NCBI GenBank assembly: GCA_018894105.1
Contig: CM032125.1
Location: 1,674,001-1,738,000, forward strand
DNA: 64,000 nucleotides
Origin: Jacaranda mimosifolia
Taxonomy: Eukaryota > Streptophyta > Magnoliopsida > Lamiales > Bignoniaceae
Direction of reading: 5' to 3'
Under the pieces are notes generated by a model, which did not search any database, had not been told where the DNA came from, and saw nothing but the letters and a program-made list of their open reading frames with translations. Below are positions 45,446-58,214 of the stretch, piece after piece (the stretch's first letter is position 1; each line of letters opens with the position of its first letter). The position numbers and the translations under genes are program-made.

Positions 45446-48163
45446 TGTAGTGTCCCATATTTTTTCTTGTGTATAAACCTTAACTAATTAAGATTAATAA
45501 ATTATTTGAGAAATAATTAAATTTTATATATAATAATTCATTTCTTTTTTAAAAACTGAATGAAAGAAAGAAAAAAAATAACAAACTAGCAACTAAGTAG
45601 ATAAGGATAAATTTTCAGCAGTTCTAATACTTGTAGAATACCTAATTTATTAGGTCTTTTTGTCCACATCACATTCAGACAACTTTTCCTCTCTACAATG
45701 TACATTTAAACATTCATATTTTCAGTAAAATATTTTTTCTTAGAAAATTCTCAATCCAGTCCTGCCCCTTGAAGATATCCCAAAGGTAGGACAAGAAAAG
45801 GATTGCTAAGAAATCTCAACATTGTTAACTCTTGTTTTCCCTCCTTTGTAGGTATGATCCCATATTTAAATTATTATATAAAATAAGCTTGATTAAACAA
45901 TATGTCTAATATTTGTATTTTTTATGCATTTGATAATTGTAAAGTTTAATAGTTGAGGCTGTTAGATTTCGATTTTTAGATTCTAGGGTTAAAAGTTTTA
46001 TATCAGTTTGTGGGCCAAACTATGATAATTTTATTTCAAATTTTTGTCTGTACAATATTCAATGTGTTTAGAACACATATTTAAAATTTCACATTTAAAT
46101 AATTTTTCTTAAATTTTATGAAAATCCTGAAAATTTCCTGCCAGATTAAGTGGTATCAGAGGTTAAGTCATGATTTTCCAATGGATTTTTCTCATAGTAA
46201 ATGATCTATTATGGAAAGGTTCTGAACATAAGAATTGTGGGTCTATATTTTAGATGTTTATAGCCACTTGAATCACCTCAATATGAATTATATGGAGTAA
46301 GTTATGACCAAATACTAAGATGTGTCCAGTTAGAAGATTAAGGACTTTGGTTTCCCGAAAATAGATATTGGTGACACTTTTACTACTTCTTCCCTATAGA
46401 ATTAGGTAAAAATAATCAGCATATTAATTTTATGTCTGTTTCTTAGGTTTCTATTGCCGCTTAAATCACTACAATCCGATATATATGGGGAAAGTTATAA
46501 TCAAAATACTAAGATATATCAAGTCTAGAAATACAAAATTTTAATTTTTCGAAAATAAATAGTTTTGACTCTTTTACTACTTGATCTCGATAGAATTAAG
46601 TAACATGATCAACATAAGATTTTTAAATCTATCTCTTATACATTTATAACCATCTGAATCACTTCAATTTTGATAAATTGAGAGAAAGTTATGAGTAAAA
46701 TACAAAGGTGTGGCATGACAGAAATACAAGGCTTTGATTTTTCTAGAACAGAATATTGTGATGCCTTTTACTACTTGATTTCAATGTAATTTGGTGAGAT
46801 GGTCAATATATGAATTGAAGATCTATCTCTTAGGTTTTTACAGGATTTTGAATCACCTTCATTTGGGGCTTGTAGTAAAAGTTATAGCTTAAATACAACC
46901 CAGAGTCACATCAAAAAAATTTCCTAAAAACTGGAAATCTGTTTTTGCACCACTGCTACCTCTTGAACTTGATTTTTCTCTCATATTAGCCAATTTAAAA
47001 TCATCAACATAAAAGTTTTGGTACTCTTTCTTAGATTTGTAATGTCGCAAGAATCAAGCCAATCGGATAAGTACTATGAGTGCCTAAACTTATAGGTATT
47101 GTACAGCACTTTTTTAAAACCCAAAAGGATATGTCCTATGTAATCCACTAACAACTCTTTTTTTATTTTACACTGCACTATAAATGTTCTTTTATGGTTT
47201 CATTTTTATTTAATAATGTTTCTAGACTAGTAGTTAAATCTTATTCTCAATTGATGACTGAATTTACTATTACTGCTACGGTTATATTACCATTAGTTGG
47301 ATCCAACTTGGTTTGGGTGTGCAAGAGACTTCACTAGGCAGCATCAGGCTCGCCAGTCAAACCCTTAGCCCCCATGGCTAATCTCCCCAGCACACAACAG
47401 AAGCCATTTGTGGCTGAGGTAGGCTGTAAGATTTTTTGAGGACCTAGGCTCAAGCAGTGTTTGGTAAGGTCACACCTTACTCAAAGGTGATAAGGGACTA
47501 TTATAGTGGGAGTCATAAGATTGATCGAATACAGCAAACACTGGTTCGATCATCACATTTAATTGTTAGCCTATTAAAAATGTTTACCGTTATATTCTGT
47601 TTTGTTAATGTGTAATGCATAACTGTTTTTCACTTTCTTCTCAAATGTTTATAATTGTTTTTCATTGTTATTCAAGTATTCATAACTGTCTCTCACTATT
47701 TTTCTCATGTATTTATCACTGAGTATCTTTTGATCATGATGTATTCTTGAACTCAATTGAACACACTTGGCATTCACTAAATCCTTACTCACACTCTATT
47801 TTTCTTTGACTTCCTTTTGGCAGATCTAGACCTTAACCCAAGTAAGGAGGTGGACTTGCTTTGATAAGAATCAGAATTGAAGTATTTTGGGACTTTTGCG
47901 AGTAGTTTTAGTATCATTACTATGTTGGTTTATTAGTTTCTTTTCTTTTAATGAAATTCTAGTTGAAGATAAAGAATTGGTTATTTTGAGTTCAGGTTAT
48001 AGTATTGTACTTTGAGTTTTTATGTTGCAAGGTTGGCTAGAATTATTTTGAATGCTTATAGTTCTTTTATAAGATTATGATTTTGGATAGGTGATACTGA
48101 TTGCTTGGGATTGATCTTCATTCCTGAGACTAGGCCACGTGGTTTGGTTTTTAGGGAGTGACA
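45446..48163 (+). mobile_element. Long solo LTR (family 2) with exact 5-bp target duplication
   Basis: Starts TGTAGTGTCCCATATT and ends GGGAGTGACA. It is flanked by AGGTG at 45,441-45,445 and AGGTG at 48,164-48,168. At 2,718 bp it is of the long Ty3-type LTR class but a different family from the LTRs at 2.0 and 35.2 kb. Its centre holds degenerate tandem repeats (46,150-47,060). No internal element sequence remains. Confidence 0.85.
46150..47060 (+). repeat. Degenerate tandem repeat of about 190 bp in LTR family 2
   Basis: About four to five units, each with CACTTTTACTACTTG-like wording, then ATCAACAT, ATCTATCTCTTAGGTTT, TGAATCACTTCAAT and GGGAAAGTTATG(A)CCAAAATAC. Repeats with 'GTTATGACCAAAA' wording are common in long plant LTRs. 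Confidence 0.7.
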
Positions 48164-48168
48164 AGGTG

Positions 48169-48983
48169 CTTTCATGTTGTATTGCAAATTGGAAAAAAAT
48201 ACTTAACCTTATCTATTGAAGTTAAAAGACGAGAGGTGGTTCAAAAGAAAAATGAATATATAATTGATTGCTTTGTTAGAAGCCATAATAAAGAATCAGC
48301 TAAAATTTTTGTTTCTTTAATTAGTCTTTTTAAATAAATTATTTTTTATTAAAATAATAATGTGGCATTACTAACTTTCAATAATTATTTTTAAAAGGTA
48401 ATAAGATAGATACACACACACACACACATATATATATATATTATTTGTATCAAATAACCTTTCGAAGGATCAAACTAAATTTATTATTTGGGGTGTGACA
48501 AGGATGAGGAAGACCTTGCCAAGACCAAGTTTTGCATGACGTAACTAGGCATATGATAAGCATTGTTGAAGTGTAAATTAGTGGCACACTGTTGAATTTG
48601 GTCATATTTCAAATATAAATCACTCATATATAATTGACCTAAACTTGGTCATATTTAACTAAGATTTGAAAAATTTTCAAGAAGTATGTATTGTTGGATT
48701 GAAGTTATGCAATTCAAAGTATTAAACTTCAAAAATATTTATTCGATTTCAATAATAACATTGATATGACATAATGAAATATTATACACTTCACTGGATA
48801 AAATATCCCGTTAGCCCATATGTTTCCATCCATATACCCTACAAAATATATGCCCTCTAAGTGTACGTTGAGGTCATCAAAATAGAACAACATATTATTA
48901 TGAATATCATGACTTACAGTAATGTTCACTTGTTTTCCCAAGAGGATGATATAAGGTGACACCTAAACATTCAGAAAGAAAGT
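48169..48983. other. Non-coding interval
   Basis: An AC/AT microsatellite lies at 48,414-48,440. The minus-strand open frame 48,729-48,962 shows no family resemblance that I can name. Confidence 0.5.
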
Positions 48984-49362
48984 TGTTGATTTTGACTTGA
49001 AATTGAGGTAAATTTGACAAGGAACGGAAGAATGGGCCCACGACGCAATCCTATTGGCCTTAGGCTTTGGATTTTTTCGACTATAAATATTAGTTATCAC
49101 AAACATAACACAAGGGATTTCTTTACTGCTTTGTAGTAATTCTCTTAAGACGGAGTTTAGAACGAGGGTGTTAGGTGTTTTCGTGAGATTTGTGGGAATT
49201 CAAATTTGTACTTTCACTTTGATTTGAGATCAATAAATTCCTTTTTTTTGTCGGGGTGGATTAGGTATATCGCCGAACCATGTTAAATTTTGTTGTCACT
49301 TTACATTGAATTACTTTACTATTATTTCATTGTTTCGCAATAGATCTTTCTTGGTTTCAACA
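48984..49362 (+). repeat. Left LTR of the copia element
   Basis: 379 bp. A TATA-like CTATAAATATTAG lies near 49,082. Confidence 0.9.
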
Positions 49363-49389
49363 AATTGGTATCGGAGCACGTTAGATCAA

Positions 49390-52300
49390 ATGTCAGGATT
49401 GAAGTACGAGGTAGAGAAATTCAATGGGAAGAATGACTTTGGGCTGTGGAAGATGAAGGTTCACCGCCTTCCTGTGTCAACAAGGATTACAAATAGCGTT
49501 AACGGGCAGAGATTTCTTCCGGGAAATGCTGAAGGACGAGGAGAAGGAAGAGTTCATGGCGAAGGCTTACGGTACTCTGGTGTTATCATTGGCGGATAAC
49601 GTACTGAGAAAGGTCGCCATGGAAAGTACGCCAGCGGATTTATGGAAGAAGCTGGAGAGTCTATATATGACGAAGTCCCTGACAAATCGATTGTATTTGA
49701 AACAGCGATTATACACATTGAGGATGAAGGAAGGTATATCTATTACTCAACATATTGATTTTTTCAATAAGGTAATTCTGGATCTCGCTAGTATAGATGT
49801 CAAAATTGATGATGAGGATCAAGCTTTAATTCTCTTGTGTTCTCTACCAAAATCTTTTGAGCACTTGGTTACTACTTTGTTGTACGGGAGAGATACGATT
49901 TCAATGGAGGATGTGAAGGCCCCACTGAATTCCAACGAGTTGAGAAAACATGTCCTGGGCAGCAACGATGGTGAAAGTGAGGAAGGATTGGTGGCAAGAT
50001 GGAGACCAAGAGAAAGGGGAAGGAGTAGAGGCCGATCGAAGTCCCGAGCCAAGCCTAGAAACGGTGACAAGTGTTTTAGGTGCGGTGGAAAGGGGCATTG
50101 GAAATGGAATTGTTCGGAATTAGGAAAGGCGAAGGATGCAGGCGAAACTTCTGATCAGAAACGAGATGATGTCGTAGGAATTGTTGAGGATGAGTCTGAT
50201 GGTGGGCTTGTTCTTAACGTTGCTGAAATTTTACTAAGCTCTGAATGGATTTTGGATAGTGGCTGCTCCTACCACATGTGCCTAAGAGAATATTGGTTTA
50301 CCACATCCCAGAAATTTGATGGTGGTAAGGTGCTTATAGGAAACAATGCTTCTTGCAGGGTTGTAGGAATTGGCTCAGTTTGTATCAGGATACATGATGG
50401 GATAGTAAGAACCCTAACAGATGTGCGTCATGTTCCAGATCTGAAGAAAAATTTGATATCGCTAGGTACTCTGGACAAGAATGGTTGTGAGTACAGAGCT
50501 CGAGATGGAGTTCTGCAGGTTTCCAAAGGTGTACTGCTTATCATGAAGGGAGAAAAGCGGAATGGCCTTTACATATTGCAGGGAAACACGGTTTCTGGTA
50601 CTGCAGCGGTTTCTTCATCAATCAATGATACTACGAGACTCTGGCATATGCGGCTTGGGTATATGAGTGAGAGGGGGATGTCAGAACTGAGCAAACGAGG
50701 TTTGCTTTGCGGAGAGAAGACTGGAGAATTGGATTTCTACGAGTAGTGTGTGCTGGGCAAGCAACATAGGGTGAAATTCGGTACTGCAGTTCATAGGACC
50801 AAAGGTACCTTGAATTACATTCACTCAGATCTTTGGGGCCTTCTTAGGTTCCTTCAAAGGGAGGTGCAAGATACATGCTGACATTCATAGATGATTTCTC
50901 ACGGAGAGTATGGGTGTACATGCTGAAGCATAAGGATGAGGTGTTTGTCAACTTCAAGCAATGGAAGACCTTAATTGAGAAGCATACAAGAAAGAAGATC
51001 AAGCACTTGAGGATTGACAATGGATTGGAGTTCTGCAACAAGGAATTTCAGGAATTCTGTGAGAATGAAGGAATTGTGAGGCATCGCACAGTTGTACATA
51101 CACCACAGCAGAATGGAGTTGCAGAACGGATGAATAGGACTATCTTGGAAAGAGCTAGATGTATTCTCTTTAATGCCGGATTGTCCAAGGATTTTGGGCA
51201 GAAGCAATTAACACTGCTTGTTATTTGGTGAATAGGTCACCATCAACCGCTTTGGACTGCAAGACACCAATGGAAGTTTGGTCTGGGTCTCCTGCTGATT
51301 ACTCAAATCTGAGAGTATTTGGGTGTCCAGCCTATGCTCATGTCCGGGATGGGAAGCTTGAGCCAAGGGCTGGGAAGTGCATATTTCTAGGCTATGCAGA
51401 TGGAGTCAAAGGTTACCATTTGTGGTGTAATGATGACAAGGGCTCTAAGATGATTATCAGCAAGGACGTGACATTAGATAAGTCTGCAATGATGAAGAAG
51501 GTAAAGCAGCAGGAAAGTGGTCAACAGGGCATTAAGGAGAAGGTGGAGATTCATATTGATCCTCCACAAGTTTCAAAGAGGAAACAGAAGGTGGTAGATG
51601 AAGCTAGTGAGAGCACATTACCACCTAATCAACAGCAGAAAAATGAACCACTACAAAATTATCGCTTGGCTCGCGATAGGGAGAGGAGGCAGATCAAACC
51701 ACCACAACGGTATGCTTACTCTAATCTAGTAGCTTATGCTTTGAGTTCAACTGAGGAGTTTGTAGGAGATGATCCAGTCTCATACAAAAAGGCAATTTCC
51801 AGGCCAGATTCTGATAAATGGGTTGCAGCTATGAGTGAAGAGATTGAGTCTCTACACAAGAATAGCACATGGGAGCTGGTTGATGTACCCAAAGGGCAGA
51901 AAATTATAGGTTGCAAATGGATCTACAAGAAAAAATAAGGAATTCCCGGTGTTGAAGATGCTAGATACAAGGCGCGATTGGTTGCTAAGGGTTTTACTTA
52001 GAGAGAGGGAGTTGACTTTCATGAAGTATTCTCCCCAGTTGTAAAACATACTTCCATTTGTGTTTTACTTGCTATGGTTGCTCTGTTTGACATGGAACTG
52101 GAGCAGATGGATGTGAAAACAACGTTTTTGCATGGTGAGTTGGAGGAACAAATCTACATGAGTCAACCAGAAGGATTCGTTGTTCCCGGGAAACAAAATC
52201 AAGCATGTTTTTTGAAGAGGTCATTATATGGCCTGAAGCAGTCTCCCAGGCAGTGGTATAAAAGAAACATATATGAGATCAACCAATTAAAAGCTCAGTT

Positions 52301-53209
52301 AAGTGAAGAATTTGAGATGAAGGATTTGGGCGGTGCAAAGAAGATTTTGGGCAAGGAGATCATCCGGGATAGACACGCAGGATATTGTACTTGTCTCAAC
52401 AGCATTACATTGAGAAAGTACTTGAGCGATTTGTGATGAATAAGTCCAAGCCAGTTAGTACGCCACTTGCAGCTCATTTCAGGCTCTCATCAGATCTATC
52501 ACCGAGTACTGAGGAGGAGGTGGAGCACATGTCAAATGTGCCATATTCTAGTGCAGTGGGTAGCTTGATGTACGCCATGGTGTGCACTAGGCCAAACATT
52601 TCACATGTAGTCAGTGTTGTGAGCAGGTATATGCACAAGCTAGGAAAGACTCATTGGCTGGCTGTGAAATGGATCATGAGGTATCTGAGAGGCTCTGCAG
52701 GCAGATGTTTGAGGTATAGTCAATCGAATTCTACTACAAGAATTATTGGCTATGTGGATGCGGACTATGCAGGAGATTTGGACAACAGAAGGTCCATGAC
52801 GGGCTATGTGTTTTGTGTATCAAATTGTACGGTTAGCTAGAAGGCGACTTTGCAGTCATCAGTTGCATTGTCCACAACAGAAGCTGAGTACATGGCTTTG
52901 GCTGAAGGCGTTAAAGAAGGCATTTGGCTTAAGGGGTAGATCGATGATATGGGTATGACTTCTGAGATCACTAAGGTATTTTGTGACAGTCAGAGTGCCA
53001 TACACTTGTCAAAGAATCAAGCATTTCATGAGAAAACAAAGCACATTGATGTGAGGTATCACTTTGTTCGGGATATGATGTCCCAAGGAGTCATGTTGGT
53101 TGACAAAGTTGGGACTAAGGATAATCCGGCAGACATGTTGACTAAGGCTGTTCCAGGAATCAAATTCGAGCATTGCTTGGATTTTATTAATATTTGCAGA
53201 CTCAGATAA
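49390..53209 (+). pseudogene. Copia gag-pol, multiply broken, RT active-site block deleted
   Basis: ATG at 49,390 begins MSGLKYEVEKFNGKNDFGLW; a frameshift near 49,500 leads to the main gag (49,526 on). Then come the zinc knuckle CFRCGGKGHWKWNC, protease WILDSGCSYHMC, GAG-pre-integrase LWHMRLGYMSERGMSEL, and integrase core with LRIDNGLEFC and TPQQNGVAERMNRT. Reverse transcriptase (KWVAAMSEEIESL, CKWIYKKK, KARLVAKGFT, FLKRSLYGLKQSPRQWYKR) and RNase H (STTEAEYMAL, CDSQSAIHLS) follow. TAG at 50,744, TAA at 51,936, and TAG near 51,999, 52,838 and 52,937 interrupt it, with frameshifts near 50,845 and 51,205. Just after QWYKR (about 52,266) some 40 codons containing the YVDD catalytic motif are absent. 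It cannot copy itself. Confidence 0.9.
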
Positions 53210-53270
53210 CATGCCCTATTGGGGCAAGGACAAAGAAGATGAATGGGAATTTCAAGTCAAGGTGGAGAAT

Positions 53271-53654
53271 TGTTGATTTTGCTTTGAAATTGAGGTAAAT
53301 TTGACAAAGAACGGAAGAATGGGCCCACGATGCAATCCTATTAGCCTTAGGCTTTGGTTTTTTCGACTATAAATATTAGTTTTTTCTTTCGAAAAAAATA
53401 TCACGAACATAACACAAGGTTTCTTTATTGCTTTTGAGTAATTCTCTCAAGACGGAGTTTAGAACGAGGGTGTTATGTGTTTTCGTGAGATTTATGGGAT
53501 TCAAATTTGTACTGCACTTTGATTTGAGATCAATAAATTCCTTTTCTTTGTCGGGTGGATTAGGCACATCGCCGAACCACGTTAAATTTTGTTGTCACTT
53601 TACATTGAATTACTTTACTATTATTTCATTGTTTCTAGATTCTGGTTTTCAACA
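53271..53654 (+). repeat. Right LTR of the copia element
   Basis: 384 bp, preceded by the purine-rich GGTGGAGAAT. It carries an extra TTTTTTCTTTCGAAAAAAA stretch not in the left LTR. Confidence 0.9.
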
Positions 53655-53659
53655 AAAGT

Positions 53660-54769
53660 AAAAAACCATTCAATGAAATGAATCTATCCAAATGACTCTT
53701 ACAAGTAGTGCAATCATTGTTAAAATGATAAATTGGTTTATGTCTATTCTATAGTTTATTTCATTAACTATTACTATTATACTAGGAGAAATGCTTGTTT
53801 TCTTCTTGAAACATACAAAGTTGTTATACAAAAAACAATCCATTAATAGTTAGTTTTAAACAAACTTGAATATATTTGACTATTCCTTATTATCAAATTT
53901 TAAACATTTTCTATACAATTTTTTCATATTTATAAATTATGATTTATATGTACAAGATTAAGCTTCTGCTATCGATTCTATAGCAATTTCTTTGGAAAAA
54001 ATTCTATTGTTGGTTCATCAACTTAATGACGTAAAATTAGAAACTACAAGACTATTACTATCACCATAACCTATCAAATTCGAGATTTAAATTACAACAA
54101 AGAATGATGAAAATCACTCTAAAAGGAGAGGTAAATGATAGTTAAATTGAAAAAAGAATTATTCTTCAGCGTCTTTTATTTGTGGGTTTTAAAAATGTAA
54201 ATATTCGTAAAAATATTATGTTTAGGACAAACAATGTGGCCATTGGAATGAAGGGAAATAAAAAATATAATAAGTCACATACATGGAGCTACTCTCATAG
54301 AGGTAGAATATATTATCTTATATATATTGTTCTTAAACTTTGTTACGGCCCACATACTTTACAACTCCAAATGATAATTTACTTTTTATTTTTTATTTGT
54401 TCATTTGATAAGCATTTGAATCAAATATAAATAAAAAACAATTTATAGAACAAACCAAACATAAAAAAATAATAATATATCACGTGCATATCATGTGTGA
54501 TCCTTCTAGTATCTATATATATGCTGATCAAACAAAAATATATATTATCAAGACAACTTGTTTGTTAAACACGCAGACAACCTTAAAATTGGCTGATCAT
54601 GTATAGGAATGATAGCATATCTTTACCACGTACATAAATCCTACCACTGAACAATCAATTGCTTATTACTTGCTTTTCTTGCCAAGTCACAATCACTTTA
54701 TAAGAAGAACTACTTTTATTTCAGGTAGAAACAAGAAACGGGACTTGAAATTGTAAACTCAAAAAGCAC
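53660..54769. other. Non-coding interval with a probable Helitron 3' end
   Basis: At 54,481-54,510, CACGTGCATATCATGTG can form a hairpin and is followed by TGATCCTTCTAG and then T, the standard Helitron 3' end. The matching 5' end was not found. Otherwise AT-rich with no gene; the open frame at 54,182-54,430 lies in this non-coding body. Confidence 0.45.
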
Positions 54770-55045
54770 CAATATTGTAACCCCCTTTAGATCAAGAATT
54801 GAGGAGATTCATTTGGATTGCATTTTTCTGTTGTAAGCAAACAAAAGAAAGCAAAGATATTCTGCTCAAGGAGAAAATGCTTTGTCTGATCTTTACAAAT
54901 TTGTAGAACCCCGGATAAGATAATAAGCTAAAAATAGAAATCTACACACATAAAGTATTTGATGATATTTATTTGCACATAAAAATCTTATGCATAGTTT
55001 TCATCGTTGCTCAACTCAAATGTATATGAGAAAAATTTTTCCTGT
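54770..55045. repeat. Beta-glucosidase 3' flank, copy 3
   Basis: More diverged relative of 20,127-20,421 and 22,851-23,131: AAGAATTGAGGAGATTCATT, GGATAAGATAATAAGCTAAA, and TTTGCACATAAAAATC, then TTTTTCCTGTCCACACTAATCCAGTTTGC just before the GH1 remnant. Confidence 0.8.
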
Positions 55046-55101
55046 CCACACTAATCCAGTTTGCCGTTCTTTCCTCCTCCAGCTGTCAAAAACCGCAAAA
55101 A

Positions 55102-55849
<748 letters not shown>

Positions 55850-56349
55850 NNNNNNNNNNNNNNNNNNNNNNNNNNNNNNNNNNNNNNNNNNNNNNNNNNN
55901 NNNNNNNNNNNNNNNNNNNNNNNNNNNNNNNNNNNNNNNNNNNNNNNNNNNNNNNNNNNNNNNNNNNNNNNNNNNNNNNNNNNNNNNNNNNNNNNNNNNN
56001 NNNNNNNNNNNNNNNNNNNNNNNNNNNNNNNNNNNNNNNNNNNNNNNNNNNNNNNNNNNNNNNNNNNNNNNNNNNNNNNNNNNNNNNNNNNNNNNNNNNN
56101 NNNNNNNNNNNNNNNNNNNNNNNNNNNNNNNNNNNNNNNNNNNNNNNNNNNNNNNNNNNNNNNNNNNNNNNNNNNNNNNNNNNNNNNNNNNNNNNNNNNN
56201 NNNNNNNNNNNNNNNNNNNNNNNNNNNNNNNNNNNNNNNNNNNNNNNNNNNNNNNNNNNNNNNNNNNNNNNNNNNNNNNNNNNNNNNNNNNNNNNNNNNN
56301 NNNNNNNNNNNNNNNNNNNNNNNNNNNNNNNNNNNNNNNNNNNNNNNNN
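55850..56349. other. Assembly gap, 500 N
   Basis: Exactly 500 N, a scaffold placeholder of unknown true length. It hides the rest of integrase, reverse transcriptase, RNase H and the 3' LTR of the minus-strand copia element, and probably the 5' end of NLR pseudogene 3. Confidence 0.98.
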
Positions 56350-58046
56350 CTTCATTTTTGAACATAATGAACTTATCTAGTGCTTCATCTTTATGTTTTA
56401 GTAAATAAACATAACAAAACCTACTGCTATCATCTATGAAGGTGATAAAGTATCTTTTATTGTCTTTTGTTAAGACCCCATTGAACTCACAAATATATGT
56501 GTGCACTAAGTCAAGAATTTCAGTTTGCCTTTCAACCAAGTGGTAAGACTTTCTAACTTGCTTGGCTTCAACACAGATTTGACATTTATGACCACGTTCA
56601 ATATCATGTTTAGGAATTAAATTTAAGTTCATCATTCTTTTGACCGAACTATAATTCAAGTGTCCTAAACGATTATGCCAAACTGATGAATTCTCAATAA
56701 TGTTAATAACAAGAGAATTAGAAAAATCAACTTTATTAGAACCAATAATGTTCTCAACTCTCAACTTAAACAAACCATCTGAAAGATAGCCTTTACAAAT
56801 AAAAGTGTCGTAATGTAAAATTACAACTTTATTTGATTTGAAAGAAATTTCATAACCCTCCCTAACTATTACAAAACCACTTATTATGTTTCTTCGAACT
56901 GCTGGGACATGATGCACCCTTAGCAGAGACAGTGCGCGCCCCGAAGGAAATTTCAGGTCCACGTGTCCTATCCCATACACATTGGCAGCACTTGAGTTCC
57001 CCATCATCACGATCCTTCCGCTAACAGGCTGGTAAGACACAAACAATGATTTATCAGCACAAACGTGCACATTAGCACCAATGTCTATCAACCAATCATA
57101 TGGTTCATAGATAGAGAATAATTCGGGTTTGCAAGAAACATACTCGTCAATAGATGCATCAGGAACTCCAACTTCACTGGTGTCTCCAACAACCATGTTG
57201 ACCACTGGTCCAGCAGACTGGGCTTTAGCCTTGGCTTTTTTTGAGGGACACTCCTTAGCCCAATGCCCCTTTTGTCCACAATTCCAGCAAGGCCTGTTTG
57301 CCTTTGGTTTCTCATTCATTTTGGCTTTTCCCCTATCGATGGATTTAGAATTTCAGTTCATGTTGACTTTTTTCTTTCCTAATATTACATTCGCCTCCGA
57401 ATGATATTCAATAGGAACAATATGTGTTTGATTTCTGTGCTCCTCTTCAATACTTATGGCAATCATCAGATCATCTAGAGTCAGTTTCCCTTTTTGATGC
57501 TTCAGAGTCATGCCGAAACTTTCCCAAGATTTGGGGAACTTATCGACAATCGACATGACCATAAATTTTTCTGGAAGTTTTATTTCAGCATTAGCTAGGG
57601 AATGCTCTAGATTGATCAATTCATGTGTCTGTTCAGATATAGACCTGCCCTCAACCATCTGATACTTCAGGAATTTGGAAACCGAATACTTTTCGAGTCC
57701 TTGCTCTTCAGTATTATATTTCCTATCCAGTTCATCCCATAAAGATTTAGCCGTATAGGAATCAGAACAGTATACATCAAAGAGTGTATCAGACAGAGAT
57801 GACAGAATCACTCATCAAACAATCTGATCCTTAATTTTCAATCAACTATTTCTTTAGTTTTGGGATCAGTTTCAGTTGGTTCTGGCATGGTCAACTGAAT
57901 CAATGAAAGAAGACCTTTCATCGTCAGCCAAATTTTCATGCGCTGTTGCCAACGCCTAAAATATTAGCCCGTGAATTTTTCCAGCAGTCCGGAAGGTCAA
58001 CTTTCGCTGACACAATATCACCAATAGCATGCGAAGATGAAGCCAT
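56350..58046 (-). pseudogene. Copia gag-pol, N-terminal half, broken
   Basis: ATG at 58,046 (MASSSHAIGDIVSAK). A damaged stretch with RRWQQRMKIWLTMKGLLSLI and then stops leads to the gag body (57,811-57,353: VYCSDSYTAKSLWDELDRKY, SISEQTHELINLE). A stop and frame change near 57,350 precede the knuckle CWNCGQKGHWAKEC, a protease with DIGAN in place of the usual D(S/T)GA, GAG-pre-integrase VWHNRLGHLNYSSVKRMMNL with CQICVEAKQ, and the start of the integrase core (ITFIDDSSRFCYVYLLKHKD), where the gap begins. The last 16 or so codons on the far side of the gap do not look like pol. Confidence 0.85.
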
Positions 58047-58214
58047 CACAGTCCTATAACAGAATATCTAGGCAAGATATGCAGGCAAGATATGCAGGCA
58101 AGATTCCTAGATAGGATATCTACTCAGAAATATCAGGCAAGATTCCTAGACAGGATCTCTAATCAAAATTTCAACAGATAATAAACGCACGAAATAAAAT
58201 CGTTTCTTCAAGAT

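Larger units (their letters stand above)
48984..53654 (+). mobile_element. Ty1-copia retrotransposon, full length but dead, exact TSD
   Basis: LTRs at 48,984-49,362 and 53,271-53,654, both TGTTGATTTTG... to ...TTTCAACA, are flanked by AAAGT (48,979-48,983 and 53,655-53,659). A primer-binding site TGGTATCGGAGC (tRNA-iMet) follows the left LTR. The two LTRs differ at roughly 20 positions plus several indels by eye, so the insertion is not recent. One gag-pol coding region lies between. The order protease, integrase, reverse transcriptase, RNase H marks copia; the gag start and GAG-pre-integrase wording resemble the Tork/Tnt1 lineage. Confidence 0.92.
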
